Positions 22,451 through 32,696 of a stretch of 64,000 nucleotides of DNA are shown piece by piece. The notes under the pieces were generated by a model. The model searched no databases. It was not told the DNA's origin and was given only the letters and a program-made list of their open reading frames with translations. Origin of the DNA: Epithemia pelagica (lineage: Eukaryota > Bacillariophyta > Bacillariophyceae > Surirellales > Surirellaceae). The number at the start of each line of letters is the position of its first letter. Positions within the stretch are counted from its first letter, which is position 1. The position numbers were made by a program, and so were the translations under genes. The stretch is taken from assembly GCA_946965045.2 (NCBI GenBank), contig OX337238.1, forward strand, positions 558,001 to 622,000. The letters run 5' to 3'.

Positions 22451-23764
22451 GATGGACAATGATGAGAATGACACTGTGCTGCTGCTACTGGTGGTGGACT
22501 CTGATGGTGTCGACAAGTTTCTCTTCAGAGACCCAAGACTTTCGATTACTGTCTACCTGGATATCGCGCACCTCTGTTGTCGAACATTCCCATACAACCG
22601 AAACCCTCCGATTGCGGGGGTACCTCCCGTCTGTTCTCTATACGGCTATTACCAAATTTTCGAAGAAAATCTAAAAACTATCTCAGTCAAATTTCTTCCG
22701 ATTTTGCAAAAAATATAACGTCCAAACCAACTGTAATAACTGGATTCGATGTAGCCGCTTGCGCACCTGCATGGGAACTTTGAGCAAAGAAATCTACGAG
22801 TCGGATTAGTACTCTGTAGTCTATACTGCCTCAGCAGCGAGTACTCTTCATGGTGCAGTGGCTCAAGCTTCACGGAACAATGGCAAATCGCACACCCCAA
22901 CCATGAAATACACACACATGCTTGATGCTTGGCAATGCACCTACCAACGAAAGTTCCTGGCACTTTGTCTATGGCTAAGATGAAGGCATAGTCCACATTC
23001 TCCTAATATCTTTCTACTCTTTTTAGTTAAGGCTTCCTAGGCTTCTCCATAGCAGGATGAAGCTGTCCTTCGTTTGACTTCGTCGTCCGAACTTCATTGC
23101 AGTGGTTGATTGTCATGTTCTCATCCTTCCTTTGATGCATGCCGCGTTGACTTGTGATCTAGGAGGATTCTTTTGGCCACAAAGTTGTCACTGTGGTCGG
23201 TCATCCGGCTGGATTGTTCTCTTTTGGTTTTTGGTGTGGCCATTGTGGTCTTTCATGGTGTTGCTCTAGAAAAGTGAGACGATTCACGCCACCAAAAACC
23301 AATACGATTGGGGCGTGACCGTGACCGACGTGACAGGCGCGTCGATTTGGAACGATTGAAGTCAGGCTGGCGCTTTGACACGGCTGGCGCTTTGGGAAAA
23401 AATACTACAGACAATTTTTTCCTTTCGGATGACGGACGAAAAAAGGTACCCCCCCAATCACACCCAAATCAGACCCCATCCCCCCAAACGACGATCGTGG
23501 CGCCCCACTCGATTCGTGACGAATCGGATGACAACTTCTCATTTCCCCCCACCAGAGAAAGGGCTTGCCCCTTTTGCAAGTTTTTCGGTAAAACTCGCAA
23601 GAAAACCGTCACTTAACGTCTTTTTGGTGCGACCGCGTGCTAGGTACGCCCGCACGCGTGATGAGGGAGATGAGCGCAACATGATGGCAACAGTGACGAT
23701 GCCAACCAAAGCTTTGGCCTTGTTTTGATTCATCTTCTACCCAACACACTTTCCAATTCTCATC
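22451..23764. other. Intergenic stretch, 1.3 kb
   Basis: Upstream of paralog B and of the next plus-strand gene. Short open frames exist (for example near 23308-23616, Arg- and Pro-rich) but none has supporting features. No repeat or RNA gene was recognised. Confidence 0.55.
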
Positions 23765-24262
23765 ATGCAGACTTCCTTGGGTTCCCTTTTGTCTCGAACG
23801 ACCCGTTCGATTTCTGTTTCATGCCTGAACCACGGTGAAAGAGTGCATCGACTAATGACGAGTTGCCATGGTCCCCGACTCCTCCTATGGAACAGTACTA
23901 CTTCTCGGACAAGACTCCACGACACGCATGTGGCTTTCCGAACGCGTGGGACGACGGTCCACCAAGGAGGAGGTGGTAACAACTCTCGGTTGGTGGAGGC
24001 ATTATCCGGTCAATGTCGGTTCTCTTCCAAACCACCAACGACTACGACCTCACGCAAGGGTCGCGATTATTTGTTGGATAATAACAATCATCGACGACGC
24101 AAGGAAGTGGTCCAGCCCGGTGGGTTGATGGTGACCATGGTCGTTCTGGTCTGCAGTGTCGTGTCGGCCGTGGCCATGGCCTATTGCGAACCACCTTGCG
24201 AACCATCACCCCCGAACCAACGTCGTACTGCCAGTGAGAGGAACGGAGATGAGGCACCCTAA
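23765..24262 (+). CDS. Small protein with mitochondrial-type presequence and C-terminal membrane segment
   Basis: A 165-aa frame opening on ATG. The N-terminus (MQTSLGSLLSRTTRSISVS) is rich in Ser, Arg and Leu and lacks acidic residues, typical of a mitochondrial presequence. A membrane segment lies near residues 121-140 (LMVTMVVLVCSVVSAVAMAY), followed by a short Pro-rich tail with CEPPCEP. This would suit a small inner-membrane or intermembrane-space protein. No family is recognised and the frame is short, so it could be spurious. Confidence 0.5.
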   Translation: MQTSLGSLLSRTTRSISVSCLNHGERVHRLMTSCHGPRLLLWNSTTSRTRLHDTHVAFRTRGTTVHQGGGGNNSRLVEALSGQCRFSSKPPTTTTSRKGRDYLLDNNNHRRRKEVVQPGGLMVTMVVLVCSVVSAVAMAYCEPPCEPSPPNQRRTASERNGDEAP

Positions 24263-24825
24263 ACCGCCATGGCAATGTTGCCGGATCGAACCAGGAGAGA
24301 CGCGCCACCACTACGGTTGTGTTCCTCTCTTTCTGTTTGGTCGGTACAATTCTCAATTTCGGGGGTCTGTTCTTGGCAATCGATTCTGGATTCACCTTTT
24401 GTGTTCGAGGGAAGAATGGCAGACGGCACGTTGAGGGCGTTTGCGTTTGCTCTGTTTCGATGGTTGCAGATTGCAGTATGTCTCTCACCCTCTCGACCAA
24501 CCCAATCTCTATCACGGCGCTTCAACCGTGGGTGTTGTTTGAAAGGTCCATTCTTTGAGGTCTCAAGGATGATTCGGGAAATGACTGTACTCGAACAGTA
24601 TATCATAACAAAACAAATGCTACCTACTAAGTACAGGAGTCTGAGAATCATGGAACGTTTCTATCTTGTTATGAATCAAGCTGAGGCTCTAGGTGCCTTT
24701 TAGGAGTGAGCCAAAAAAGCTCAAACCTCCAAGCATTGTTTGTCGAATAAGGAACCAACCAGAAAGGCCACACACTGGGCAATCTACTGGAGAGATTTGC
24801 TGGGATCCACGCACACGAGGTCAAG
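24263..24825. other. Convergent intergenic region
   Basis: About 560 bp between two convergent 3' ends. Nothing specific is visible. Confidence 0.55.
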
Positions 24826-25917
24826 TCACAAGGACTGTTTCAAAGGGGACGAATGACCCGAACCGTCGACACTGCCATTCCCCGCTCGTTCGGCGAGTTG
24901 ATGTTCCAATTGACGAATGGGTTTGCCCCATCGATGGTATCCCGTATGACGCGCCAATTTGCGGTAGTGCTCCAGCAATTCCCGTTCCAACGAATGATAG
25001 TGCGCCAGTTGCTGCAACTGACCCTTGAGGGCTTCCTTTTCTTTCCAAGATTCCTTGAGAAGCTCGTCCTTGGTTTTGAGTTTGAGCTTGATGGTATCTT
25101 TGGTCAAGGCCAATTTGGAAAGGCCCAGTTTCAGCGAAGCGGTTTCATCTTCCAACTGTCTTTGCTGTTGAGAGGACTCGTGGAGCTGCTCTTGCAGCTT
25201 TTTGGTTTCGCTCAAAGCTTGCGCCAATTCCGTCCGCTTCTTTTTCAAGTTTCCCAAGGTTTTGCTACGCTGAGAGACTGCCGCTTCTTCTGCTTTTTGC
25301 AGGCGAACGAGTTCCCGTCGTGCCTCGTGCAATGTCGTTTCCAATGTTTCGATCCTCGCCGCCGCATCATCCTCATCGTCATCATTGCAGTGATACGAGT
25401 GGTCCCGATTCAAACTGGTTTCCTCCGCACCATACTCTCCAGACGAGGAGGAGGACAAGGGTTCAACAGATGTGGTAATAATCCAGGTTGGCGTGGCGGT
25501 AGTAGACGCCATGGAAGCCGGAGAGGAGCGAGAGGAGAGTTCGGTATCATCAGAAGACGGTGACAATTCCACAATGGGTTTGGTATCGCCACACGCCGGA
25601 CCATTCATGGTCTCCTCCACAATGGGTGCAAAGGCACCACCGCCGACTCTTTTGGTGGTTGTGGTTGTTGTTTCCGAATCCACCAGTTTGGTAGCTCCGT
25701 TGGGTGCGGCACCTGCGTCACGGGAATGAGCTTCCTTCTCGGAATCCACGGTGGAATTGGGTTCGTCGCTGTGGTTGTGGTAGGTCGCTTTCCTCCTCGA
25801 CCACTCCTCCTGCTTCGCAATGAGAATGCTTTGCGACATTTCAACAATCACACGCTTCCTTTGGTTGATGTACCACCAAACGGCAATCTCTGTCCAGGAC
25901 CACAAGGAGCAACCTGC
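24826..25917 (-). CDS. Coiled-coil protein, 5' end unresolved
   Basis: The main exon opens just after a clear acceptor (pyrimidine tract and CAG at 25918-25920), so an upstream exon probably exists. A good donor (GTATGT) lies near 26175 but its reading frames do not give a start codon. The first internal ATG is at 25839 (MSQSIL). The segment WSWTEIAVWWYI before it could be part of a membrane helix. A disordered acidic stretch follows, then a long coiled coil over about residues 190-330 (heptads rich in Leu, Glu, Lys), then a short basic end. A membrane-tethered coiled-coil scaffold is the most that can be said. Confidence 0.6.
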   Translation of the reverse strand, partial: AGCSLWSWTEIAVWWYINQRKRVIVEMSQSILIAKQEEWSRRKATYHNHSDEPNSTVDSEKEAHSRDAGAAPNGATKLVDSETTTTTTKRVGGGAFAPIVEETMNGPACGDTKPIVELSPSSDDTELSSRSSPASMASTTATPTWIITTSVEPLSSSSSGEYGAEETSLNRDHSYHCNDDDEDDAAARIETLETTLHEARRELVRLQKAEEAAVSQRSKTLGNLKKKRTELAQALSETKKLQEQLHESSQQQRQLEDETASLKLGLSKLALTKDTIKLKLKTKDELLKESWKEKEALKGQLQQLAHYHSLERELLEHYRKLARHTGYHRWGKPIRQLEHQLAERAGNGSVDGSGHSSPLKQSL

Positions 25918-27033
25918 AAGCAAAGGAAAGCAGTAGGGTGTCAGGAAACAATGCGTCTAGCTAGTACAGTTGAGCAACGAGGAAGGAAGGACGCATTGGG
26001 AATCCATCGTCCTTTCTGCACACATGTCACTACAACCCAACCAACCAGTGCCGTGGACGAATCACTTCCAGCCGAGCCATGTGTGTGTGGTTCGAGTCCT
26101 GTCCCCGTTCTTCTTCCCACCGGATTGGCACTCCCACATTCATGGCGTGACAACCAACAAGACACGACAGACATACCTTCTTCGAGTATAAAGTTAGTGT
26201 GGAAGCCAAAATAATGGAGACTCTATCAAACGGAAGGAACTGCAATGGAACAGGTATACAAAAGGTTGCTCCTCGTGTGCGTTTTGTGACATGTTTGTCT
26301 CGACGACTCCCTTCCTGGTGTCTGCTTCTCGACAAAACTCATCCACACACAACCCATTCGGATCTTTCTCGTAAAAGACCCATCTGATGGTGTCGTTTCG
26401 TGAAACTTTTGTGATGGACTATCAGAGAAAGTGTACACATCCGCTTCCTTCCATCGCCGGCTGGCGCGGGACCAACGCCCGCGGGAACAAGAAGAGAAGG
26501 GAAAGAGGAGGCGCCGGCGTTCAGTCATTCCATCATAGGAAAATGCTGGCTGGCGCGAGACCTGGCATCCTGCGCGGCGCCGGCACTCGCTTCCGAGTTC
26601 TCAGAGACCATGGAGGACCATGGCACAATGGCGCACCCACCGCAATGGACAAGTAAGATCTGTACCTGCACAGCATGACCATGACAAGTCTGCTTCCCTT
26701 CGATCCCTTCCAGAGAGTAATGCAGTGAAAGGGATTCGATTGTGCAGCCTTTTCCTGAGGAAGATTTCCGGGCACCTCTTTGGTTTCCAAAGACTGTTGT
26801 TGTTGCTCCTCGAGCCAAACGTGGCGACTGGGACCAATCCACTCGCGACTGTCCGGAATGTCTGTCGACCTTTGCGATGAAATGGGCACCAACTCGAGAG
26901 GGAGACTTGTGGCATTGTGCAAACGTGCGCAGACACAAGCTCGTTGTGCGCACGTTTCCCTACCAATGTTGGTCGACTGGAAAACGGGACACCACAAACC
27001 CCAAATTCGTAAAAGATTTACACGCTTGATACC
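25918..27033. other. Region between divergent genes, probable unresolved 5' exon
   Basis: This 1.1-kb stretch should hold the first exon and promoter of the minus-strand coiled-coil gene and the promoter of the vWA gene. A hydrophobic minus-strand frame ending at a GTATGT donor near 26175 is the best exon candidate, but joining it to the main exon is not in frame without a further exon. Confidence 0.4.
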
Positions 27034-29109
27034 ATGACCGACTACCAAACCATGATGACGAGGACGACGACGACAAGCAACGATCCACACCTGTCGTCGT
27101 CCATTGCTGGTTGCTTTTTTCTCACCCAATCCCGTCTCTCAACCCATCTTTCCCTCCTCACCCGCCATCCCCACGACTATGGACAAGCACTCGACGCCAT
27201 TTTGGGCCACTCGACCAGTGACAGCGGTGGCGACATGGTCTCCACCTTGAGTTCTGCCACCAAGGCGCGTGTCGTGGCGGCCTTGCAAATGACGGGTCAC
27301 CACCAATTGGTGGATCGATTCCTCCCACACTGTACCGTGGTGGAACTGGCCAAGGCGGCTCAAATCTTGGATCGTCCGCGTCTTATTCACCAGCTCGAGC
27401 GCCGGATTGCCGCCATTGAACAAGCTCATCCGCATTTACAAGAACAACATGAAGAAGAAGAACGACAACAAGACCACTCCAAAGCCAAACGTCGTGCCAC
27501 TGCCAGACATTCAAAGAGACGTGGACACCATGGTCGAGGTAGAAAAGGAGCCATGGAACTAGACGACAATGACAAGATGGATTGTTCTCCAACGGTCAAA
27601 CGTCGCAAGCGCCGCATTCACGTCTACCGCAAAGAGCTCAAGCATCAAAAATCGTTACTGAACGAACTCTGTAGCTGTCCGAATGATGCACCAGAACAAC
27701 TCGACCCCAAAGCCGTCCAGGCGGTTCACGAACTTGTGGCATCGGCGTCTCTTTCCGGGGCCTTTGCGCGCAAGGTTCGACGCGTGGTCCAGCAGGTACC
27801 GTCGGACGTGTTGGAGTTTGTCCTCTTGTCGGGAGCGGTCGACTACTGGAAACGGTTGGCGGATGTGATTCATTTCCGACCCACTGACTTTGCGGTGCCG
27901 TTTTTCCTGTCGGCCATTCATGGCAGTCCCCTGCCCGAAGGATCCTTTTTCCACGGCATGCAACAATTGGCTCACGTTCCGGATGATACTCTCGTGGAAC
28001 ACTTTACCAATCTTGCTGCGTCGTATCCGCAGCAATTGTTTCGGGCCTTTAACTTTTTGCGGACCGAACCGCGCTTGCTGCGAAACCCCGAAATTGCTCG
28101 TCTCTTGGCGCACAAGATTCCCGTGACGACGGCCCTTTGGTATCTGGAAGAATTGGCCCAATCGTCGTCCAAACTCGTGCCCTCCATTCTCGGTCAGCGC
28201 TTACAGGAGGAGACGGATTGGATGGACGACCAGAGCTCCAAAGTGACCAACTCGTTTGGCAAGCTGTTGGAACGCATTTGGACCTTTCGGACCCTGGGTT
28301 TCTCCTCGGTTGCCCAACAACTCTTGCCCGCCGCCGAGAAGCGGTTGCAGGCCTTGCGAGACACGTGGGCCAGTGAATGGGAGGAGGAGGAGGAGGGATT
28401 GACCGTCATTTTGGGGGACAAGTCCCATTCCATGGACAGTGCCATTCGAGCCGCCACCATCCTGGCGGCCATGATCTCCACCTGTTTCCGCGGTGAATTG
28501 TCCTTTTTTGATCATATGTACCGAACGTCTCCTCATGCCAGGCCCACGACGGTCCAACAAGTGTTGGATATTTGCCGGCAAATTCGTGCTTCGGGGGGAA
28601 CCTCTTTGGCGGCCGCCTTGTGGCCCTACTGCAAGGCCAAGCGCCAGATGGACCGGATTATTCTAGTCACGGATGAAGAAGAAAATACCGACTACAATGG
28701 ATATTCCTTTGCCAAGTTGCTTGGCGAATACAAGAATGAGGTGTTTGCGGATGTGGAGTTGGTGATTGTTTGCATCGACAAGGGCGATGCAATGTTCCGC
28801 CAGAGCCTGGAACGGTACAAGATTGACTGCCGACGAATCGAAATTGATGGTTCGAGACCGGATCTTTCCAAGTTTGATTCCCTGTTGCGCCAGATTGCCT
28901 TGCTCTCCTGCAAAAAGACGACAAGAGCGAAACTGGATGCTCCACCAACAGACTCGGATTCGGTTCCGCCATCGATTGTCCACGTGCCGGGCCAATCCTC
29001 GGTGGATTCTGTTAGCATGGTGGATCACCCGAATCACTCCGTGGAAACGGCTAGTATGGCGGATAGCTTTGTGGTGTTGGACAATGACGAGACGATGAAT
29101 TGCTGGTAG
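27034..29109 (+). CDS. vWA-domain protein with intact MIDAS and basic linker
   Basis: A 691-aa single-exon frame with ATG at 27034. The N-terminal ~130 residues are helical. A strongly basic stretch follows (about 150-215, with KRRATARHSKRRG and KRRKRR), which reads as a nuclear localisation signal. A helical region covers about 230-450. The C-terminal vWA-type fold has all metal-site elements: Asp-x-Ser-x-Ser at 462-466 (DKSHS), Thr523 in SGGTS and Asp547 in LVTDEE. The order of a helical repeat domain followed by a vWA domain recalls the Ro60/TROVE RNA-binding proteins, but I cannot confirm a TROVE domain. The end is Ser- and Asp-rich. A nuclear, metal-dependent binding protein is inferred. 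Confidence 0.75.
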   Translation: MTDYQTMMTRTTTTSNDPHLSSSIAGCFFLTQSRLSTHLSLLTRHPHDYGQALDAILGHSTSDSGGDMVSTLSSATKARVVAALQMTGHHQLVDRFLPHCTVVELAKAAQILDRPRLIHQLERRIAAIEQAHPHLQEQHEEEERQQDHSKAKRRATARHSKRRGHHGRGRKGAMELDDNDKMDCSPTVKRRKRRIHVYRKELKHQKSLLNELCSCPNDAPEQLDPKAVQAVHELVASASLSGAFARKVRRVVQQVPSDVLEFVLLSGAVDYWKRLADVIHFRPTDFAVPFFLSAIHGSPLPEGSFFHGMQQLAHVPDDTLVEHFTNLAASYPQQLFRAFNFLRTEPRLLRNPEIARLLAHKIPVTTALWYLEELAQSSSKLVPSILGQRLQEETDWMDDQSSKVTNSFGKLLERIWTFRTLGFSSVAQQLLPAAEKRLQALRDTWASEWEEEEEGLTVILGDKSHSMDSAIRAATILAAMISTCFRGELSFFDHMYRTSPHARPTTVQQVLDICRQIRASGGTSLAAALWPYCKAKRQMDRIILVTDEEENTDYNGYSFAKLLGEYKNEVFADVELVIVCIDKGDAMFRQSLERYKIDCRRIEIDGSRPDLSKFDSLLRQIALLSCKKTTRAKLDAPPTDSDSVPPSIVHVPGQSSVDSVSMVDHPNHSVETASMADSFVVLDNDETMNCW

Positions 29110-29507
29110 ACTTGTAATGGTAGAGAGAATTTCGGACTAGGATCCAAGAAAGCTTCGTATAAGCAGAGGGGGAATATGATATCAATGGTGGGAACCTATT
29201 AGAGTCTATTATTCAGAAACCACCGGACCAAAGATGCCGTGCGAGAAACACACAGTTAAAGAGTGGTGTATCGTGTCTTTTTGTTTCCATGGACGGTTTG
29301 TCGTGTAGTATAGTAGAGTATTGAGAATGTTGAATGGCACAGCATCATCTTGGGGTGGTGGTGGAGGAAATCATGTTCAAGTCCGAAAATTTGACAGCAG
29401 CGTGGGAGAGCGAGAGATAATTAAAAAACATTGGGCGGCACATTGTACTACGGTAGTGGGATTCCAAGTAACAACAAGCCCCAATCGTACAACAAACACT
29501 GGTCGGT
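29110..29507. other. Convergent intergenic region
   Basis: About 400 bp between the 3' ends of the vWA gene and the prenyl synthase gene; nothing else is visible. Confidence 0.6.
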
Positions 29508-31196
29508 TTACTTTTTTCGAGTCACCACGGCGTGTGTCAATCGCACCAATGCATTTCGTGATTCCGATTCTGGAAGACGTAACAAGGCATCGACCGCTCG
29601 CTAAAGGACAGCAAAATGAATGTAAGATTTTGGACGGTCGACAAGACACATACAATCATCAGCTGCCACTGTTTGTCTTACCTGTGCATGAAACCGAGCC
29701 AATGCTTTGGCCTTGTCCATGGCCACCTCACTCTTATACAGAGCTTCCAGAGCCGTTTGCTTGTCGCCCTTGTTCTTGAATCTTCGCATGACCAAGGGAC
29801 GAAGATGCGGGAATTCTTGGGCGGCATACAGTATGGGGGCCGTACTCAGACCCAAGTCCATGTCGGCCAGTGCGGGCTTGCCCAGAACGGACGCTGCCGC
29901 TGTGAAATCCAAAATGTCATCTTGGATTTGGTAGGCCAATCCCAAATGAAAGCCAAACTCTTCACATGCCGTAGCCACTGTCGATCCGTAGGCATGTCCC
30001 CCCAAGAGCGCCGTGGACCGACAGGCATAGCAAATGAGGGACGCAGTCTTGTAGTAGGACTTGCGCAAGTAGGTTTCCATTTCCAACAAGGATTCGGGTG
30101 GGCTTTTCAATTGCATGATTTCTCCCGCAACCAAGGACTCCAATGCCGTCGCCATGATCTGCACGACGGCCGTGTTCTCCAATCGAGCCAACAAAACAGA
30201 GGCTCTCGCCAGCAAATAGTCACCGGCAAGAACTGCAACCTTGTTGGAATAAAGTTTATGCACCGCTTCACCACCACGACGCGTGTCAGCCTCATCCAAC
30301 ACATCGTCATGGATCAATGATGCGACATGGATCATTTCTACAATTTGTCCCAGTTGCGCCTGTCGTCGCCACACGTCGGAGCCCATGTGATTATCAGGAG
30401 TCACAATTCCCCCTTCCACTTCCACCGATGAGGCTCCACTCCACTGCCATCCCGATACACCACCAGGCTTCTCAAAGACATCTTCGTGGTGCGCCTTACC
30501 ATTGACATCGCCGTTCATGCCATTCAGATCAACCGTATCCGTGTGAAATCCATTCCCAATGGACTCTGGTGTGGCTGCCGCCACAGCTTTGCCCATTAAC
30601 TGGACAATTGTGGGACGGAACCGTTTTCCATGTCGCTTTTCGAAAAAGTGTTTGGCCGCCATGGACAGAATTGGCTGATCGGACGAGACCAACTCTTTGA
30701 TCGAGTCGGAAAATGGTTGGAGCTCTTTTTCTACCATCTTAAATGGATCTGGAAGTTTCCCAATTTTCTTGGACCCTCCCAGATCCTCGTAATCCTCAAG
30801 TTGGAGGCCCTCCAAAGGATCCTCCTCGGCTCCAGTCTTTAGAATGGAACCATCTCGCATACTATTCCCACTGGTGGATGCCGGAATGACACCTCCCTCT
30901 TGCTCCGTCAGCATCTGAAACAATTCGTAACTGGGAGTGAGTTTCATTGTGGTTTCCGAGTGACTCAAGGCTTCCGCCTCTTCGGAAACGACTACAGGGT
31001 TGGGTCGCGATTTTTTCGTCATCTCCATGGTGGCGGTAGACATGGCATGTTGTGTCGCCTTCTCGGAGGATACCGAACCACCTGCTCTGTGTGGAAGGCT
31101 CGAGGGTGAAAACGACCATACCGAGGCACTGGACAAGACCATCAACACGAGGGCATTGCCCAAGATGTTTTGTGTGTTTTTGTTTATTACTTGCAT
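29508..31196 (-). CDS. Plastid long-chain (solanesyl-type) polyprenyl diphosphate synthase
   Basis: Two exons: 31196-29682 and 29600-29508, with an 81-bp intron (GTAAGA donor, TAG acceptor), giving 535 aa. The second exon supplies the usual C-terminus (RAVDALLRLPES...), lost if the frame is read through. The N-terminus is a signal peptide ending SVWS with Phe29 next, as in diatom plastid-imported proteins. Catalytic motifs: GKRFRP at 190-195, first Asp-rich motif DDVLD at 297-301 with RRG after it, and second motif DDILD at 426-430. Small residues (Ala, Ser) five and four positions before the first motif predict a long-chain product. It likely makes the plastoquinone side chain. A long insertion (about residues 206-280) before the first motif is unusual. 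The ATG at 31196 replaces an upstream TTG. Confidence 0.88.
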
Positions 31197-32696
31197 GGTT
31201 TCTGTGAACGAAAAGGAGCGGGGGGAAAGCAAAAAGTCGAGATTTAGCAACAACTCCAAAAATGAGAATAGACATCAACCAACACTCCAGCAATAGAGTC
31301 AACAACCACCAGCAAACTACCCGTTGCAACGGCGAAATGCGTCATTGTATCCTCCTAACACAAGAGCTCGACGACGACACACCTTCAATTCAAATGCAGG
31401 CTTTGCAAGTTGTATTTTCCTTAGTTCAATCTCGATCTCAGCTACAATGGCAAAGTCCCCAGTCAATTTGGTTCAATGCGACAAAGCAAAAGCTCTTTCC
31501 AGCAATTATCCTCACTTCGCTGTCGTTCGATGGATGGAGGTGACGGCAACCGAGATTCATTCACTTATCCTAGCTCAAACCAACAAACAACGCCACCGCA
31601 AGAGGATGAGTTGAGAAATAGACCACCTACGTGTTTGGAACCCATCACCACGTCCTCTGTGCTGTTCGATGTCTGAATTCTTCATATGACGTCATGTTCT
31701 ACTCTTTGGACCATATACGTAAATCATTAGGGATAAGGATTTTTCAAGCGCGACTGATCACCGTGACGAACCCCCAACCAACGCGGCACCAACACAGCGC
31801 CGCAGATGATCCCCAAAAAACCCCGAACGAAAAAGACACGCGGAGAACGATGACCAACCATTCGTGATGTAGACAACTGCCACAAAGAATACGAACCCAC
31901 ATTGTCATTGCTCTCAGTGTCGCGTCGTTTGTATCTGTTTTTGGTCGGAACTGTTTAGGGCGAACGATTGCGTCAGGGAACCAGATGATTGGGAATCACA
32001 AATCACAAGAGGTAAGAGGTGTCTGTGTCGACTTTTGGATTTGCCAGATGGATGATGCTTGAGTTGAGCTATGGTCCAACCTGAGACCTGCTGATGGAAA
32101 CACACTCTGGCATCATATGCCATTGACAGCTGCTGGACCAGAACGTGGTTGATCAATGGATTGATCTCATTGGGATAACAAGACACCCGAAGAGCGGATC
32201 GAGAATGACTATGGCAACTCGTCTGCACCTCTTGGCTTGAGTTCTCAAGAAAATCTCAATGCGAGAGCACAATTCTTCATCTTTCATGTCAACCATGACA
32301 CAACCACAAAACTGCACCAAAGAACAAATCGGTTCGAGCTGGTTATCTCAAGTTAAGGGCCAAAGGTGGGATTTGTGACTGGGTCAAAGAATAGGGTGTT
32401 CCTACCGAATCGATGAAGATGACTACCTAGAATCTCTCGAGGAGCTTGCACATGTCATTGTCATGAACACCTATTCGATTGGGTCGCTCTGGTGCAATGT
32501 CAAAGAGTCCTTTGAGCGGTGCACTTCTCCTGCGACGCTCAAAAAGGCTCTTCATTGTTAGAAGGAAGGAAACATGACTCCTATCATTGCAGGACAGAAG
32601 GCTACAAAAGTGAGGAAAAGAAACATTCTTTTCATGGTGTGTTCGTCTATCTATTAATGTATGGACAAGTGCAGCAACGTCCCAGAAGCTAAGGAG
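31197..32696. other. Intergenic stretch, 1.5 kb
   Basis: It lies upstream of the prenyl synthase and downstream of the flavin monooxygenase. Several short frames are present on both strands; none has a domain, and codon-level continuity is poor. No repeats were recognised. Confidence 0.55.

Noticed and set aside
23308-23616. Arg/Pro-rich 102-aa frame
   Set aside because: Low-complexity composition with no start context or homology signal.
29601-29681. Prenyl synthase C-terminus as read without splicing
   Set aside because: It ends in residues unlike any family member; the GTAAGA...TAG intron restores the expected C-terminus.
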